DNA of 64,000 bases from positions 5,878,641 through 5,942,640 of the forward strand of contig NC_092705.1 in the NCBI RefSeq assembly GCF_964275005.1, in the 5' to 3' direction. The position numbers were made by a program, and so were the translations under genes. This DNA comes from Diadema setosum. Lineage: Eukaryota > Echinodermata > Echinoidea > Diadematoida > Diadematidae. The notes beneath the pieces are model-generated. The model was given only the letters and a program-made list of their open reading frames with translations, ran no database searches and had not been told where the DNA came from. Below are positions 37,001 to 47,083 of this stretch, in pieces (position 1 is the first letter of the stretch; each line of letters begins with the position of its first letter).

Positions 37001-37283
37001 TCATTTATAAAATCGTTCATTCACTTCTTACTATCGATTACGGAAGTAGGTCAGTCTGCCTAATGCTCATTGACATGATTATTATAGTAACGGGTGGGAT
37101 ATTGATCGGGCAGCTTAGGTGTGTCAATTATTTAACGTTCATTCATATGATTTCAATTTGATATCGATTGGTCTGGCGAGTTAAGTTGAACGCCCCTCCC
37201 ATAACTTCTCTGAATTGCTACCCGTCGTAAATCCCTTATTTCATTTTGTTCACTTCACGTTTTATTCTGGTTCATCCGTTACG

Positions 37284-37326
<43 letters not shown>

Positions 37327-38106
37327 TTTCTCGATTCTCATTAAATGAGCAGTAAGTGAGCAGTGACGAATTTTTTATTGGTTTTCCCTGACAAACTTTG
37401 ACTTTTAATTCGCTTTTCAATTCGTTCAACAGGGATCTTGATATATAAGTGATATAAATAGCTTATAAAAACTTGTAGGAGCTGTTACTCTTCAAGATAA
37501 AATCATCCTCGAGGTATGAAGATATGGAAAGGTGAATATCCACATTCGGTCTGTCGTTACTCTCTAGACTTAATGAACATACTGTATCTTGCTCTGATGT
37601 GCGATTTTTTTCTCTCTCTCTGCATATTGATATTTGACTAGAAATGATTCGTTTTTTACCCTTCCATGACTGATGATTTGTTCTCCCCATTTTTCCCGCT
37701 CAGCTCCTCGGAGTTTTCGTATTTTCCGACCCTGTCGTCTGGCCTCTGGCATTAGGATTTACTGCCCTCATCGACCTGATTCAGATAGGTTTTCTTCTCT
37801 TCTGCCCAGAGAGTCCGCGATGGCTTTTGCTAGAAAAATACGCAGAGGAGAGAGCAGCTGGAGGTATGTACATTGCAATAACGCCCCTTTTGAGAGCCCA
37901 GGGCCCCATTTCACTAAAAGTTGATAAATATGATAGCAACTCTTGCTGGAATGGCAATTGTCATGGTAATGACAAGAATCCAGCTTTCTGATTGGCTGTT
38001 GCTATGGAAAGTTGCCATTCCAGCAAGAGTTGCTATCCTAACTTCTTTTATGAAATGGGGCCCAGATATAAGTGCGTCAAGGACATGCTGAATAATAATA
38101 ATAATG

Positions 38107-38177
<71 letters not shown>

Positions 38178-41100
38178 GAAGTTTACGATTGAATCTCATA
38201 CCTGCAAAAAAGTTGTCCATAGCAAAAGTTTTTTTTTTTTTTGAGTGAGTTAGACATCAAACTTGTTTCACTTCAGTCCTGAAAATTTAAGGGGGGGGGG
38301 GATGTCCAAACTGACTCCATACGAGATTTTAAAATGCTCCTTATAGACAAAACCGAGACAATGGGTTCAGTGTAATCTGAGCTGTTTCACGTTGGCATTG
38401 ACAGAAATAACAATGAAAATGATTTGACTGCATTTTGGCGGCAACGCTGAGATACAGCACATAATTAGTGTTACAAGTAATGATTTGTAAAAAAGAAAAA
38501 ATGTGTATTAAGAGAAGTGAAGAGTTACTTGTGTGTGTGTGTGTGTGTGATTTTTTTTTTTTTTAAATCTGACATTGCTGGTTGTATATTGTGTTTATGC
38601 ATGCAAGAGGAATGTTTTTGTTATGTGAAACAATAGAAATCGAATAAAGATTACTGAAAAACACACAAAAAAGTGTGTGTGTGTGTGTTTGGGTTTTTTT
38701 TTTTCTTTTTTTCTGGGGGATGAGTGTGAGGAAAGCACAAGGTAGACTTTTAGCTCTTCAGATGATTCATCAACTTAACATTAAGTCTTTCTCATCACCA
38801 CATCAATTTTTCTTTCCCCTCCCCCGCAATTTATTTATGATTGACCAAGCTTTTCGCCAGCTCCGTAACGTGGAGGACGTTGAGAAGGAGATACAGTCGC
38901 TACGAGAGGAGCATCGAAACGAGGAGCGGATCAGCAGGGCCAACGAATGGGACGTCCTCCTGGTCCGCGATCCCAACTGGAAGATGCCGCTCTTATCCTG
39001 CGCCATCCTGCAGGCCGGGATGCAACTTTCCGGTATTAACGCGGTCAGTGCACGCGGTTAACGCGCGGTTAAATTCTGTTACCGGTATGTCTCACGCGTG
39101 CGCGTGAATAGGATGGGGAAAATACCGACTGGATTAACTGATGACGATGAGGATTGCAGTTTCATATCCCACGCCTTTCTAACAAAGGGCAGCGGAACGG
39201 GAGGGGGTATTCGGGCCTCACTATTTAAAAAGAATAACTTTCACTTATCGCTGTTGACACTCCATCAGAGAGCAGGCAATTAAGTTGAATTTTGTTTTTA
39301 TTTCTATCCAACAGAAAGTTGATACAAATATAGAGTATACATTTAAAGAATCATAAATTGTTAGCAATTTGTAAACTATGCAATGCAGATCATTAAGTTT
39401 TTTTTATTTTATTTTTTTTTTATTATACATCATATATGAATGAATGAGTAAACACGATGTATGTTTTGCAATGGTTACAAAAAGTACAAATATTGATGGA
39501 AATGAGTGATTTCCTGAAAAGCGGAGATTGTAAACTGTGGATCACTCTCAAACCAATATGCCAAAATCATGTTATATATCCAAATTTATATACATTGTAT
39601 TTGCAATTAGAGCATTTTACGACAAAGTTAAAAGCTTAAAACTGAAGAAGGTACTTAATATTGAAGAAAGGAAACTGAATAAATAACTGAATTAATACTT
39701 AGGGCCTAGATACGGAAGAAGGAACACTGAATTAATATCCCAGCCCCGTATTTATACATCCTTTGCAGCTGATATTCTATTCAACGGAAGTCTTTCAACT
39801 AGCGGGAATGACTCCCGCCGACGTGTCTGTGGCGACCGTGGCTTGGGGTGGGATATTTACTGCCGTGACGATTGTAGTGGTAGGTTTCTCAATCAACATC
39901 TAATCTAAGAATACTAGTAGACAATTTGATATTGAAATCTCATGGACAAATTAATTCAATGCTCTGTTTTCTAAGCCAGACACATATAGCAGTGTGTGTG
40001 TTTGTGTGTGTGTGTGTGTGCGTGTGTGTATACAGCTCGCTGTGTGTGTATGGATAGAGAGGGAGAGAAAAAGAGAACGACGGTGATGATAGGATGTCGA
40101 CAAAATAAAAAAAAAAAAGTCCAAGATAGCAATGAATTGTAATGTTTTGATTTAGCATTAATAAAAAAAAAATGGCCTGTGTCCGCAGTCGAAAAAGTGA
40201 AATTTATGTCTCTAATAAATGAATAATGTTTATTGTGGCAGTGGCTTGTCTTAAACAATATCAGTAATATAACAATGGTAATATCTCTCTCTCTCTCTCT
40301 TTGTTGTTCGTTCTATCAGTAAGTACTTCTATTCAGTGCGTTATCATAAAGTAGTGTCACAATGAACGTCAGACATCGTGCTATACTTTTTGATGACCAT
40401 AATACCATACATGCATATTGATTAGAAAACATTCTGGGCCATTTTTGTGTCCGCTCCGTCAATTCCCGACGCAGAGAGCTACTTCATGCACTGATTGTAA
40501 TACCATAGGACGCCATCTTACTTGATACTGAATGCGTTTCCGCGAAATCTTAGAAAGCAACTTTGTCACACGACGCAGAGAGAGGAGAGAATGGCCACCA
40601 CAATCGTCGTCTTCATAATGGTCTTAAAAAATTCAAAGCTCACTGTTGATAAGAACGCGAACGTAACTCCAACTTAATTCTCTTGTATTGGCTTCTGTTT
40701 TGCAGTTCTACGGAAATTTAACAACTCTACCACGCAGGCCTCTGCTTCTTTACCCGTATTTCGTTCTCTTCTTCATCGTCAGTGTACTAATTCTTGCCGT
40801 TGCATTTCACGTAAGCCTTTACAAGCAAAGTTTCTTTTGTTTTGTTTTATTTCTTATACTTCAACTTATTACATTTTGAAGTAAGGTATTAGCCGTGTGA
40901 ATTTATTTTGTGGATATCACGAATTTTTCATCGAGACCTTTATACCCTACCTCTTCCATTGCTAGCGATCCTCTTGAATTATACACTGCAAAAAGTCCGA
41001 TGTTAAATATGAAACACCGAGGTGGTGTTAAATTTCCGGTGCTCATTCATGGTGTTAGATTAACACCTCCGGGTGTCATTTCAAAATATAATTTTTTTTT

Positions 41101-44100
41101 TTTTAATAGTTTCTTAGTTATTGAATTTCTTGTTAATTCTGAACTTTTCCGTTAAAGGACTTGATTTTTGAAAAAATGTGTAAATACACTTACACCACAG
41201 TAACATCAGTTGGTGTGGTGTCCTATTGAAGCTGGACGGGTGTTATACCATTGAGATTAACACCACCAATATCAAATCAACACCATGCGGTGTCATTAAT
41301 GAATTAACTCTAGCGCAGTGTCAAAAATATCACCAGCCACAGTGTCAAATTAGCACCACGAAGTGCCAGGTGAACACTTTTTAACACCGTCACAATACAT
41401 TTTCTACACCTGTGGGTGTGGTCCTCTATTGAAGCTTGATCGGAGTTAGATTTAACACCCATGGTGTTAAATCTAACACCAATGTTTTTACAGTGTAAGG
41501 TAACCCTTTCTGTGCCAATGAGTCAAAATAATGTGCACAAATTTCACACACAAACCTATGGACAGAGAATGAATGTGGCACACAGAGGGTTAACATAAAA
41601 CTGCATTCGATTGAAGTGAGTGTTGACTTTGAAACATAATAAACTCAAACAATCTCAACAATGGAAGAGTTTCAAGGTTTCACGTGACTTAACGAAGTGA
41701 GGAGTTTGATCGCGAAATGGGATAAGCCTAGGCCTACACTTTAAAGTTAAGTCCATCATTTAATGCAGCAAAATTACACTTTTCCATTGATACCTCGCCT
41801 GTAGCATAACAAAGAATATTCTTGTAGTTAGGATTAAAGATATCCCATAATAATTTTCTTTTGAATTTCTCTTTATAAACCGCTTTAACCGAAAATGCTT
41901 TAACAGTCAAATATTATGCAAATCACATAAAGTGATGACGTCAATCCCGCACACCTCTTTACCTTCATCAGCACAAGGAAAAAAATAACAAAAAGCTCTT
42001 TCTCTGTTTATAGAAGAATAAATTCAAATTGCGAAATTTGATACTCATTTAAAGTTTTTAGCATTATTCAAAACTTGCAATGACTATACGTCACAGGCTC
42101 GTCTAAATTGCATAAAAATTATATGCAATGATTATGATAGTTAAATGAAATAATGCATGTAGACTGCAATGTTTAAGAGAAAACATCCATTACGTTTAAT
42201 CTGGACGAAAGTGACAAAATGATTGACTGTCCGTATTATGTGTAACATACTGAAGAGCTTAGGCAGGCTGCTATCATACTAATATGCTATTTTGCATAAT
42301 TATGCTTTTTCCTCATTTTCTCATCCCTCACCCATGCAGGAGCGAGTTGATTGGCTGAGATGGCTCGCCGTCTGCTGCGTCTGCGCCTTTTTCACCGCCT
42401 TCGCCGTGGGTCCGGGTAAGCGTGTAAAAATGTAGTGAGCAAATCAAATGTAGTGATGTTAAAAGGATGTCAATACTTTTTACCGAAGGGAACAGCTCAG
42501 ATGAAGAAATGGCTATGAAGTCCTCAAAAAGGTCCGGGATGTTGATGTTGGGTAACACTGAATAGTATAGCTCATTCGTATCCCTCATTAAGAAAATTTA
42601 GTTTCATTAAATGAGAAATAAGAGTTGAAAATCTAAACGGGGCTAAATTCAAGCTCTCCGCAAGTGCGATACACGTGCGCAAGCTTGTGTGCATTGATCA
42701 TGATCTTACAAGCTAAACAGACACGATTGCTCTGGGAGCCAGTTGGCGAGAGAAAAGTTTCTGTTGTGTGAGGTCATTGTGCACGATATGTAGTATACAT
42801 CATACTTAACGAAAATCTTTCATCAAAACAGGGCAGTGAAATTTGCGATGGTGGTGACTATGATGTTGACGATGATAATGACTATTTCATCGATGACCGT
42901 AACAACGATGCTGATGATGATATTATCTGTAATGTGTTATTCATAGTATGAATGATAATGATGTTAGAATTCATATCAAGGATCCATTGTGATGCTGATA
43001 ATAGGGAGCTTTAGATTTTAGACGCGCGGACGTTCAAAGAGAAAAAAACATGATCTGAGCGTGCGCAGTAGCGCGGATCAAGTTACTGCGCACGCTCAGA
43101 TCATGTTTTTTTCTCTTTGAACGTCCGCGCGTCTAAAATCTAAAGCTCCCTTATAATGTCGACGATGATGACCAAGAGGGAGAACAAGGATGACGATAGT
43201 AGCAGTAGTCGTGATAAGTCTATGGTAATAATGATGCGGTATGGTATAGCTTTACAAAAATTCCACCTTGAATTTAGATTTCCCACCTCATTTTCATATC
43301 GTTTGTTTGTTTGTTGATGTGCGTACTTTAATTGTTTCACCTGGTGTTCTAGCACACCGATATCTATCCTGGTTAGATGGCATCTGCCATAATCCCATCC
43401 ATCTGTGTATTTTCTTCTTTCTTTTTTTTCATCACGTGGTCTACTAGCAACGATGACGTCACTAGTCTGTTCGGAGTTATGGTCACGTGCTCCTCGACAA
43501 GCCGCTCTAAACATCTCACAGCAGATCAACATGTGGACAGATGTCCTGATCCAACTGATTGTACCTGGAGTAATGGTGAGAGAGAAAAATACACATAATT
43601 TTAAAGGGAACGTAAACCCAAACAGCAATGTGGATTGAGTGAAAGCAGCAACATCAGTAGAACACACCAGTGAAAGTTTGAGGAAAATCGGACAATCGAT
43701 GCAAAAGTTATGAATTTTTAAATTTTGGTGTTGGAACAGCTGGATGAGGAGACTACTAGAGGTTATGACGTATGAGAGGACAACAATTCAAAGAAAACAA
43801 TATAAAAAAAATAAAGAAAATTCAACAAAAATTCACTTTTTTAGCATTATGAAAGAGCACTTGACTAACCACTTTCAGAAAGCAATGGGGATAATTGCTT
43901 CCCTTAACATAGTAATGTCAGTATCAAGTTGATGGAATTTGTAATTTTCATGAAAAATGAATTCTTGTGGAATTTTCTTTATATTTTCTTTATATTGTTG
44001 TCCACTCATACGTCATAACCTCTAGTAGTCTCCTCAACCAGCGGTTCCAACACCAAAACTTTAAAAATTCATAACTTTTGCATCGATTGTCCGATTTTCC

Positions 44101-44247
44101 TCAAACTTTCCCTGATGTGTTCTACCAATGTTGTTGCTCTCACTCAATCCACATTCTTCTTTGGGTTTACGTTCCCTTTAACCATGCACGTATTTACAAA
44201 TAATGACATATCACGTACTTAACAGATACCTATGTATGAAATTTATG

Positions 44248-44313
<66 letters not shown>

Positions 44314-44869
44314 ATGAATGTGTGTGTGTGTGTGCGCGCGCGTGTGTTTGGGTGGTGTGTGCTAGGAGCGTTTACTCAAGTCTGACATGATTGTATTCCA
44401 ATGTTTAGGTTTGCCATTCGTGCCCGTCAAATTCCAGATCATCTATTTGTGTTGTCTTTTTTTTTTTACAACTTTCCAACGTAATGATGATGTTATCTGT
44501 TTACAAGTCAATAAAGTTAAAAAAAAACACACACACACAACAACAGTTATGTAACTGATGGGTACCATCATAAGCGAAATAAATACGTTTGTGTCATTTC
44601 TAATGAGCTTTGTGAACACCAAGGAATTTATTTACAATAACTTATTTAACAACGATTTGTTTTGAACTCTCTTATACTTACTTATACGTTCTCAGGTCAT
44701 GATTGGAGCTTACACATTTGCAATTTTCGCTGGTTCCCTCCTCCTGACGTCACTCTTCATATGTTTGTACTTGCCGGAAACGAGAGACAGAAGGTTCGTC
44801 GAAATCTCCACGGGGTTCGAGATGTTAAAGAGCGCCCCCACCGAAGACGAGGAAGAAGGCAACACTTGA
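30970..44869 (+). CDS. SLC2A/GLUT-type facilitative sugar transporter (12 exons, complete)
   Basis: Joined exons: 30970-31032, 33016-33120, 34182-34342, 36003-36127, 36866-36981, 37704-37863, 38850-39043, 39769-39879, 40706-40810, 42340-42415, 43448-43575, 44696-44869. This totals 1518 nt and 505 residues, the usual GLUT length. Major facilitator signatures run in order: a first-loop sequon NET (63-65), RWSKRYGR at the loop 2-3 position (103-110), GRAVIG before the TM4-5 region, PESPRW (225-230) opening the central loop, QLSGINA (302-308) then IFYST in TM7, VGP (403-405) in TM10, and LPET (474-477) after TM12. Such proteins carry hexoses or related solutes across the plasma membrane. Divergent points: PRR replaces the usual GRR after TM8, and ATMTSL follows GP. 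It resembles class II GLUTs more than GLUT1-4, but substrate cannot be assigned. The ATG at 30970 continues the frame; the ATG at 30965 is out of frame. Confidence 0.9.
33016..33120 (+). CDS. SLC2A-like exon 2: TM1
   Basis: Thirty-five codons after GTGTGCAG, before GTAAGC. TLWLVLTIGALLIGSSLKCG and YNYGNITPQ match TM1 and the following turn of GLUT proteins. Confidence 0.87.
33137..33493. mobile_element. 357-bp MITE, CCACCGxACACTACAC ends
   Basis: Left GGCCACCGCACACTACAC and right GTGTAGTGTACGGTGGGC are inverted. The interior has repeated palindromic ACCGGTCGT/ACGACCGGT boxes. It starts 16 bp after SLC2A-like exon 2. Confidence 0.72.
33535..33660. repeat. (GAT)n/(GAC)n microsatellite
   Basis: GATGATGAT with GACGACGAC blocks, in the transporter intron before exon 3. 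Confidence 0.9.
33983..34042. repeat. (GAATT)n pentanucleotide array
   Basis: Twelve units of ATTGA/GAATT, the last two changed to GAATC. The preceding text (TACTGTCGG-like TTTCTGCCGGATGTCTAAG) resembles a retroposon end, so this may be a LINE or SINE tail. Confidence 0.9.
34182..34342 (+). CDS. SLC2A-like exon 3: loop 1 and TM2
   Basis: Encodes FIKDFYNETNIDRFG, then the amphipathic TM2 segment and SRWSKRYGR. Acceptor TGCTCCAG, donor GTATAG. NET is a sequon in the first extracellular loop, where GLUT proteins are commonly glycosylated. Confidence 0.9.
35826..35930. repeat. (CAA)n microsatellite
   Basis: CAACAACGACAACAAC with CAG at the start, in the intron before exon 4. Confidence 0.9.
36003..36127 (+). 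CDS. SLC2A-like exon 4: TM3-TM4
   Basis: After CTTAAAG, before GTAAGC. CRSLIFNDFISIVASISMAS followed by LLILGRAVIGFSVG matches TM3, the short loop and the GR motif opening TM4. Confidence 0.9.
36866..36981 (+). CDS. SLC2A-like exon 5: TM4-TM5
   Basis: Between TTTCAAG and GTAAGT. VSLTIVPTYLREICPRRLGR, then HNVLFTSGILIGQ: the Y-x-x-E loop motif and the TM5 segment of sugar transporters. Confidence 0.9.
37286..37325. repeat. Poly-T tract
   Basis: About 39 T in a row. Confidence 0.9.
37704..37863 (+). CDS. SLC2A-like exon 6: TM6 and PESPRW
   Basis: Encodes WPLALGFTALIDLIQIGFLL (TM6) and FCPESPRWLLLEKYAEERAA. PESPRW is the sugar-transporter signature marking the start of the large central loop. 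Acceptor CCGCTCAG, donor GTATGT. Confidence 0.93.
37901..38063. mobile_element. GGGCCCCATTTCA hairpin MITE, copy 1
   Basis: Termini GGGCCCCATTTCACTAAAAG and CTTTTATGAAATGGGGCCC; inner arms AGCAACTCTTGCTGGAATGG and CCATTCCAGCAAGAGTTGCT also pair. Core contains GATTGGCTG. It starts 38 bp after exon 6. Confidence 0.85.
38090..38176. repeat. (TAA)n microsatellite
   Basis: About 28 AAT/TAA units, directly 3' of the hairpin element. Confidence 0.93.
38850..39043 (+). CDS. SLC2A-like exon 7: central loop and TM7 start
   Basis: Encodes the charged central loop (RQLRNVEDVEKEIQSLREEH), then AGMQLSGINA. QLSGINA is the TM7 substrate-site motif; the preceding residue is Met where many members have Gln. 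Acceptor GACCAAG is pyrimidine-poor and donor GTCAGT is slightly weak, but phase is exact. Confidence 0.88.
39769..39879 (+). CDS. SLC2A-like exon 8: TM7-TM8
   Basis: LIFYSTEVFQLAGMTPADVS and a following hydrophobic TM8 segment, between TTTGCAG and GTAGGT. FYST directly continues QLSGINA from the previous exon. Confidence 0.9.
39985..40050. repeat. (GT)n microsatellite
   Basis: TGTGTG runs with TTTG and TGCG interruptions. Confidence 0.8.
40432..40608. mobile_element. AGCTTTAGAT-family element, partial copy
   Basis: Matches the interior and right part of the element at 51184-51488: shared TGGGCCATTTTTGTGTCCGC-like start, GAGCTACTTCATGCACTGAT, CCATCTTACTT, and CGACGCAGAGAGAGGAGA. Terminal arms are missing. 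Confidence 0.7.
40706..40810 (+). CDS. SLC2A-like exon 9: TM8-9 loop and TM9
   Basis: NLTTLPRRPLLLYPYFVLFF, then VSVLILAVAFH, between TTTTGCAG and GTAAGC. PRR stands where family members usually have GRR. Confidence 0.86.
40984..41495. mobile_element. CACTGCAAAAA element made of GGTGTTA/TAACACC boxes
   Basis: Ends CACTGCAAAAAGTCC and AATGTTTTTACAGTG are inverted, with TA on both flanks. The 512-bp interior holds more than a dozen GTGTTA or TAACACC boxes in both orientations, some as palindromes (ACACCCATGGTGT). Confidence 0.75.
41504..41597. mobile_element. piggyBac-like mini-element
   Basis: TAACCCTTTCTGTGCCA on the left and TGTGGCACACAGAGGGTTAA on the right are inverted. A TTAA lies at the right edge and a diverged GTAA at the left. 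Sits 9 bp after the preceding element. Confidence 0.5.
42340..42415 (+). CDS. SLC2A-like exon 10: TM10
   Basis: Seventy-six nucleotides after CATGCAG, before GTAAGC. ERVDWLRWLAVCCVCAFFTA then FAVGP, the TM10 segment. Confidence 0.86.
43004..43150. mobile_element. Perfect 67-bp inverted repeat (hairpin MITE)
   Basis: Arms 43004-43070 and 43084-43150 are identical inverted over 67 bp with a 13-nt spacer. Ends GGGAGCTTTAGATTTTAGAC. Related to the elements at 40432 and 51184. Confidence 0.95.
43448..43575 (+). CDS. SLC2A-like exon 11: TM10-TM11
   Basis: Acceptor GGTCTACTAG, donor GTGAGA. Joined to exon 10 it reads VGPATMTSLVCSELWSRAPR, aligning without gaps to the GP...AEL/TEL motif of GLUT proteins. 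The acceptor is chosen by phase and by this alignment. Confidence 0.84.
43601..44181. mobile_element. 581-bp TTAAAGGGAACG foldback element
   Basis: Arms of about 190 bp (43601-43790 and about 43992-44181) are near-perfect inverted copies, e.g. GGTTATGACGTATGAG / CTCATACGTCATAACC and TTAAAGGGAACGTAAACCC at the ends. The 200-bp spacer is A-rich and unrelated. It starts 25 bp after exon 11. Confidence 0.93.
44247..44345. repeat. (TA)n and (TG)n microsatellites
   Basis: Two TA runs split by ATATACAT, then TGTGTGTGCGCGCG. Confidence 0.93.
44696..44869 (+). CDS. SLC2A-like exon 12: TM12, LPET motif and stop
   Basis: GAYTFAIFAGSLLLTSLFIC (TM12), then YLPETRDRRFVEIS and an acidic tail ending EEEGNT and TGA (44867-44869). 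LPET-x-x-R-x-F-x-E-I is the conserved C-terminal motif. Confidence 0.92.
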   Translation, partial: VMIGAYTFAIFAGSLLLTSLFICLYLPETRDRRFVEISTGFEMLKSAPTEDEEEGNT

Positions 44870-45034
44870 GCTTTTGAAGAGTGCGTACAGGACTTTCATG
44901 CATCTGCAGTGTAGCGACGGAGAATTCAAAATCTTGCCTGTCATGCGCTGAGCGAGAAACAGAGGGTGCATTGTCATGGGCAAAAGATGATAATGTCATA
45001 CAGTGTTTACATTATGTAAAGACCATGGTTTGCA

Positions 45035-45118
45035 TTCTGGAACCTTCTCCGAAAGAGGAAATTTCCAGAACCTTCTCCGAAGGATGAAAGTTCCAGAACC
45101 TTCTCGCAAAGAGGAAAG
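45035..45118. repeat. 3 x 28-bp tandem repeat with HSE-like boxes
   Basis: Units 45035-45062, 45063-45090 and 45091-45118. Unit 2 reads TTCCAGAACCTTC then TCCGAA: alternating TTC and GAA pentamers, the heat-shock-factor binding pattern. About 170 bp after the transporter stop. Confidence 0.85.
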
Positions 45119-46278
45119 TTCTAGATTTTAATATACGTTCACCCTCTAAAAGCGCACACCGTGATTCCCTCCGCCATCCGCAGGAGTTTAAAGTCTAACG
45201 TGCGGGAGATGTTGCAACACTCTCGCACAATGACTTCCACTAAGTCGCCGTTTTCACCGAGAAAAGTTTATGATATATTGGGCATTCGAACAGATAACTT
45301 TTCATTTTTCAAAGTTGTGTATCATGGTGAACGGAGCCTGTCAGAGCGGGTGTGACTGTGATTTCATCAAACAGGAGTATTGCGTTATAAGTATGAACAA
45401 TGTTGAAAGAATCTTGGGGTCCGTGTCAAAACCATCACAGGCGAGGACATGCCCATTTTCCTAAGCTTCCACCATGTGAATTCCAAGCTCTTGTTCCAAG
45501 CCGTGGCTGGTACTATGACAATCAGTCCTTGCCAAACTAGATACGACCCTGCTTTGAAGACAAGGTGAAAACAGTGCATTTTATAACGAAGGACAAATCA
45601 TGTTATGTAAACTTTTAGTTTCTTCTTGGTTTTTTTTTTAATTTTACTTCTCTAAATCATTTCAAAATGCATTTTCACGAGAAGCAAGCATACTTGCACA
45701 AAGCATGTGCAGTGCAATCCATTTAAGGTAAACAAATTAAGGAAGGACACTAGAATAATTTCCAAGGGAAAAAATGTTTTGCGGTGGAGTGACGATATCG
45801 GATTGTCAATGAAATGGCTGGAGGTAGATAAATAAATTTCGGATACAAGGAGCCTCTCAGCCAATAGATTCTCTTACAAATCAGAATATTCTACTCTCTA
45901 GAATAGAAGAATGTTTTAAAGCGATTTGAGGTGATAAGTCTATATTTAGAAAGCTCGGAGAGCATTAGTCTGAAAAAAAAAAAGACGGCCGAAGGACAAG
46001 ATGAAGGTTAAAAAGTTACCAGAAATAAAAAAGGACGACATTGTGTAAGACCGGTTGCTGTCGATCCCAAAAAGATACACGCGGAGTAAGGTACACACAA
46101 CAATGAAACATACTAAATATAAGTACTAGGAGCATTGGGGTTCGAAGAATTCTAAAAATGCTGATTACAGGAAATTTGTCAAGATTTCGTGCAAAGGGCC
46201 ATCTATATAGGTCATCACGCAAAGTGTTTGGTAATATTGGGATGGGAGTGAGTAGCAGCCAATGGCATTATAGGATCA

Positions 46279-46315
46279 TCTTAGCCCATTGAAGGCCAGT
46301 CCCGAGTATACTCAG
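46279..46315. mobile_element. piggyBac-like MITE fragment
   Basis: TTAGCCCATTGAAGGCCAGT then CCCGAGTATACTCAGG matches, inverted, the right half of the element at 15854-15942, including the GAGTATACTC palindrome. The other end is not found. Confidence 0.5.
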
Positions 46316-46924
46316 GCAGCTGTCTGATATGGGAAAACTTGTACGGCTTCCACCATGCATAATTATACTGTCTTGTTCACCAGCGTGGATATAAAAATTG
46401 TACACTCAAAAGTACATCCCTTGGCTGTGGCAGCAATTTATGCGTTTTTTACATTGTGCAAAAGAAAACTCTGTTAAAGAGGGAGAACGGTTGTTAATGC
46501 CGTACACTTCCTATAAGAGTAAAATCATGGTGCTTTATTGTCGTTCTGCCAGCTCAATACACGCAGTAAGTGCTATTCAGAAGAAGTTGGTCAGGAAAAT
46601 GCGACGGTGTTGTGGAATGAATTTGTTCTCACGTTATATTATCTGTGAAACAGACACGTTGCCATGACAAGAATTTATGAATAAGACAGAATGCATCAAC
46701 AGGCCGTTCAATAGACAACAAGTTTACACGTACCTGTAATTTTTTTCTTTAAGCTTACGAGGTGACGGCTTGTGTCATTGATGCATGTTAGATTAGAGTT
46801 CCAACAATACCGTATATGCACGATACTAGTTCGTTACAGAAGTACAATGAGCTTACGAAGAGTTTTACAAACCTGAAAAATAAGCTTGCAGGCATTACGT
46901 GTGCTAAAATCATGGAAAAGAGCA

Positions 46925-47083
46925 GGGTCCCATTTCATAAAAAGTTGATATGATAACAACTCTTGCTGGAATGGCAATTGTCATAGTAACTACAAGAATC
47001 CATCTTCCTGATTGGCTGTTGTTATTGGAAGTTGTCATTCCAGCAAGAGTTGCCATCCAAACATTTTTTATGAAATGGGGCCC
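46925..47083. mobile_element. GGGCCCCATTTCA hairpin MITE, copy 2
   Basis: GGGTCCCATTTCATAAAAAG to TTTTTTATGAAATGGGGCCC, with the same inner arms (ACAACTCTTGCTGGAATGG) and GATTGGCTG core as 37901-38063. Confidence 0.85.

Noticed and set aside
36939..37161. Second GGGATATTGATCGGxCAG at about 37096 as a duplicated SLC2A-like exon
   Set aside because: Only about 18 bp repeats the end of exon 5 (36963-36981), without an acceptor or enough coding length. It may be a tiny local duplication, not an alternative exon.
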